Assembly (NCBI RefSeq): GCF_036250735.1
Contig: NZ_CP109430.1
Span: 6,758,001 to 6,822,000 of the forward strand
Reading direction: 5' to 3'
Source: Streptosporangium sp. NBC_01495
GTDB taxonomy: Bacteria > Actinomycetota > Actinomycetes > Streptosporangiales > Streptosporangiaceae
DNA length: 64,000 bases
In this document: positions 62,034 through 64,000 of the stretch, piece after piece
How positions within the stretch are numbered: the stretch's first letter is position 1
How the letters are laid out: every line of letters begins with the position of its first letter
Notes under the pieces: model-generated
The model's database searches: none
Seen by the model: only the letters and a program-made list of their open reading frames with translations
What the model was told of the DNA's origin: nothing
Position numbers and translations under genes: made by a program

Positions 62034-62153
62034 ATGATGGAAGGCGAGGACCCCCGCGCCGCCACAGGATCGGCACGTCACCCGTACAGGATCGCGACGG
62101 TCGCGGCACACACTATGGCTGTTTACCCGGAATCATCCCTGATGACCGCATAA
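62034..62153 (+). CDS. Possible 39-residue small protein
   Basis: ATG-ATG opens 39 codons ending in TAA, with GGAGGA about ten bases upstream. The product is mixed in composition, with no membrane segment and no recognised family. It lies in the 490-bp divergent gap between mraZ and the MoxR gene, 118 bp before the latter. A two-codon ATG-AAA-TAA frame sits just upstream at 62006-62014. The rest of this gap shows only weak promoter-like matches. Confidence 0.3.
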   Translation: MMEGEDPRAATGSARHPYRIATVAAHTMAVYPESSLMTA

Positions 62154-62271
62154 AGTCGCCGTGGGAACGCATGGCGCCGTAGTGTCGGTAAGCAGAATGA
62201 GTTACGGGATCGCAAAGATTCCGCAACGGCAACCCCCCGGCGCGTAACCGCCGCACCCTCATGGAGGCCTG

Positions 62272-63245
<974 letters not shown>

Positions 63246-63249
<4 letters not shown>

Positions 63250-64000
63250 CCTCCGGCCTCAAGGCGCTCACCGCCCGCGGCCGGTCCTTCCTCGCGTCCG
63301 GCGTCGCGGCGCTGCTGTGCGCCTTCATCCTCGGCGAGCACGATCTGCTCAGGATCGGTGTGCTGATCGTCTCGCTGCCGCTGCTGGCGGCCATGGTGGT
63401 CGCCCGCACCCGTTACCGGCTGAGCTGCGCCCGGCGCCTGGACCCGCCCAGGGCCGAGGTGGGCAGCGAGGCCACCGTGACGCTGCGGCTGGAGAACATC
63501 ACCCGGCTGCCGACCGGTCTGCTGATGATCGAGGACACCGTTCCCTACGCCCTCGGTGCCCGGCCCAGGTTCGTCCTGGACCGAGTGGAGGCGCAGGGCA
63601 TCCGGGAGATCGACTACCGGGTCCGCTCCGACCTGCGCGGACGCTTCAACATCGGACCGCTCTCCGTCCGGATCAGCGACCCCTTCGGCCTGGTCGAGCT
63701 GACCAGGTCGTTCACCATCAGCGACACGCTGATGGTGACCCCCCAGGTGGTGGCGCTGCCGCACGTCCGCCTGGCCGGCGAGTGGACGGGCGGGGGCGAC
63801 AGCCGTACGAGAAGCGTGGCGGCGGCGGGAGACGACGACATCGCGCCGCGCGAGTACCGGCAGGGCGACGACCTTCGGCGGGTGCACTGGCGCTCGACCG
63901 CCAGGCACGGCGAGCTGATGGTGCGGCGCGAGGAGCAGCAGTGGCAGAGCAGGGGCGCGCTGCTGCTGGACACCCGGCGCTACGCCCACCGGGGCGAGGG
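63246..64000 (+). CDS. DUF58-domain membrane protein, N-terminal part
   Basis: The first 251 residues of a gene cut by the window end. Two hydrophobic helices near residues 14-50 are followed by a beta-rich segment (LRLENITRLPTGLLMIEDT) and the DUF58 signature DIAPREYRQGDDLRRVHW followed by STARHGELMVRREE. Such proteins form MoxR-associated operons, often with a transglutaminase-like protein downstream (not visible here). The GTG overlaps the MoxR stop as GTGA. Confidence 0.9.

Noticed and set aside
62162..62186. Sigma-E-type promoter (GGAAC ... GTC) before the MoxR gene
   Set aside because: The -35 matches, but the spacer is 15 bases and the -10 match is only three bases; too weak to list.

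Overview
The window is high-GC DNA from a mycelial actinomycete, most likely of the Streptosporangiales. This rests on GTG starts, stop/start overlaps of the GTGA/ATGA type, an actinobacterial division and cell-wall (dcw) cluster with wag31/divIVA and sepF, several Pkn-type kinases, an actinobacterial-type ileS T-box, and a type II polyketide locus with the gene content of a whiE-like spore pigment cluster. The genus is inference; I could not compare against a database.

Layout. 1-10.8 kb is mixed housekeeping: the end of a murA-like gene, a class A penicillin-binding protein, an exported serine DD-peptidase/beta-lactamase-fold protein, an NAD(P)-binding oxidoreductase behind an ECF41-like promoter, a macrodomain protein, dnaE, and a chorismate mutase fused to a degenerate DAHP-synthase-like domain, preceded by an attenuator-like leader. 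11-17.6 kb carries two tandem membrane Ser/Thr kinases sharing an extracytoplasmic domain, then an AraC regulator and an AzlCD amino-acid exporter in a tightly packed series. 17.6-21.7 kb is an OmpR-type two-component system divergent from an MMPL transporter. 21.7-22.1 kb is a 61-62 bp tandem repeat array bracketed by perfect hairpins.

22.1-32.6 kb is the type II PKS region: KS-beta, KS-alpha, a cyclase-cupin fusion, ACP, a methyltransferase, an FAD monooxygenase, an ABM-domain protein, an SDR and a SchA/CurD protein on the minus strand. An AT-rich regulatory gap, a NarL-type two-component system, a TcmI-like cyclase and a biotin carboxylase remnant follow on the plus strand. A third Ser/Thr kinase follows at 32.6 kb. 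34.3-36.2 kb encodes an RluD-like pseudouridine synthase, LspA and a DksA/TraR-type protein. ileS (36.7-39.9 kb) has a T-box leader with a visible Shine-Dalgarno-sequestering hairpin.

40.0-61.9 kb is the dcw cluster on the minus strand, read from the right: mraZ, rsmH, ftsL, ftsI, murE, murF, mraY, murD, ftsW, murG, murC, ftsQ, ftsZ, a yggS-type gene, sepF, a yggT-type gene, divIVA, and a membrane protein with two Cys-rich Ada-like modules. These genes make and export the peptidoglycan precursor (murE-F, mraY, murD, murG, murC), build the septal machine (ftsL/I/W/Q/Z, sepF) and direct polar growth (divIVA). Divergent from mraZ are a MoxR ATPase and a DUF58 protein that runs off the right edge. 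I saw no tRNA, rRNA, insertion sequence, CRISPR or prophage.
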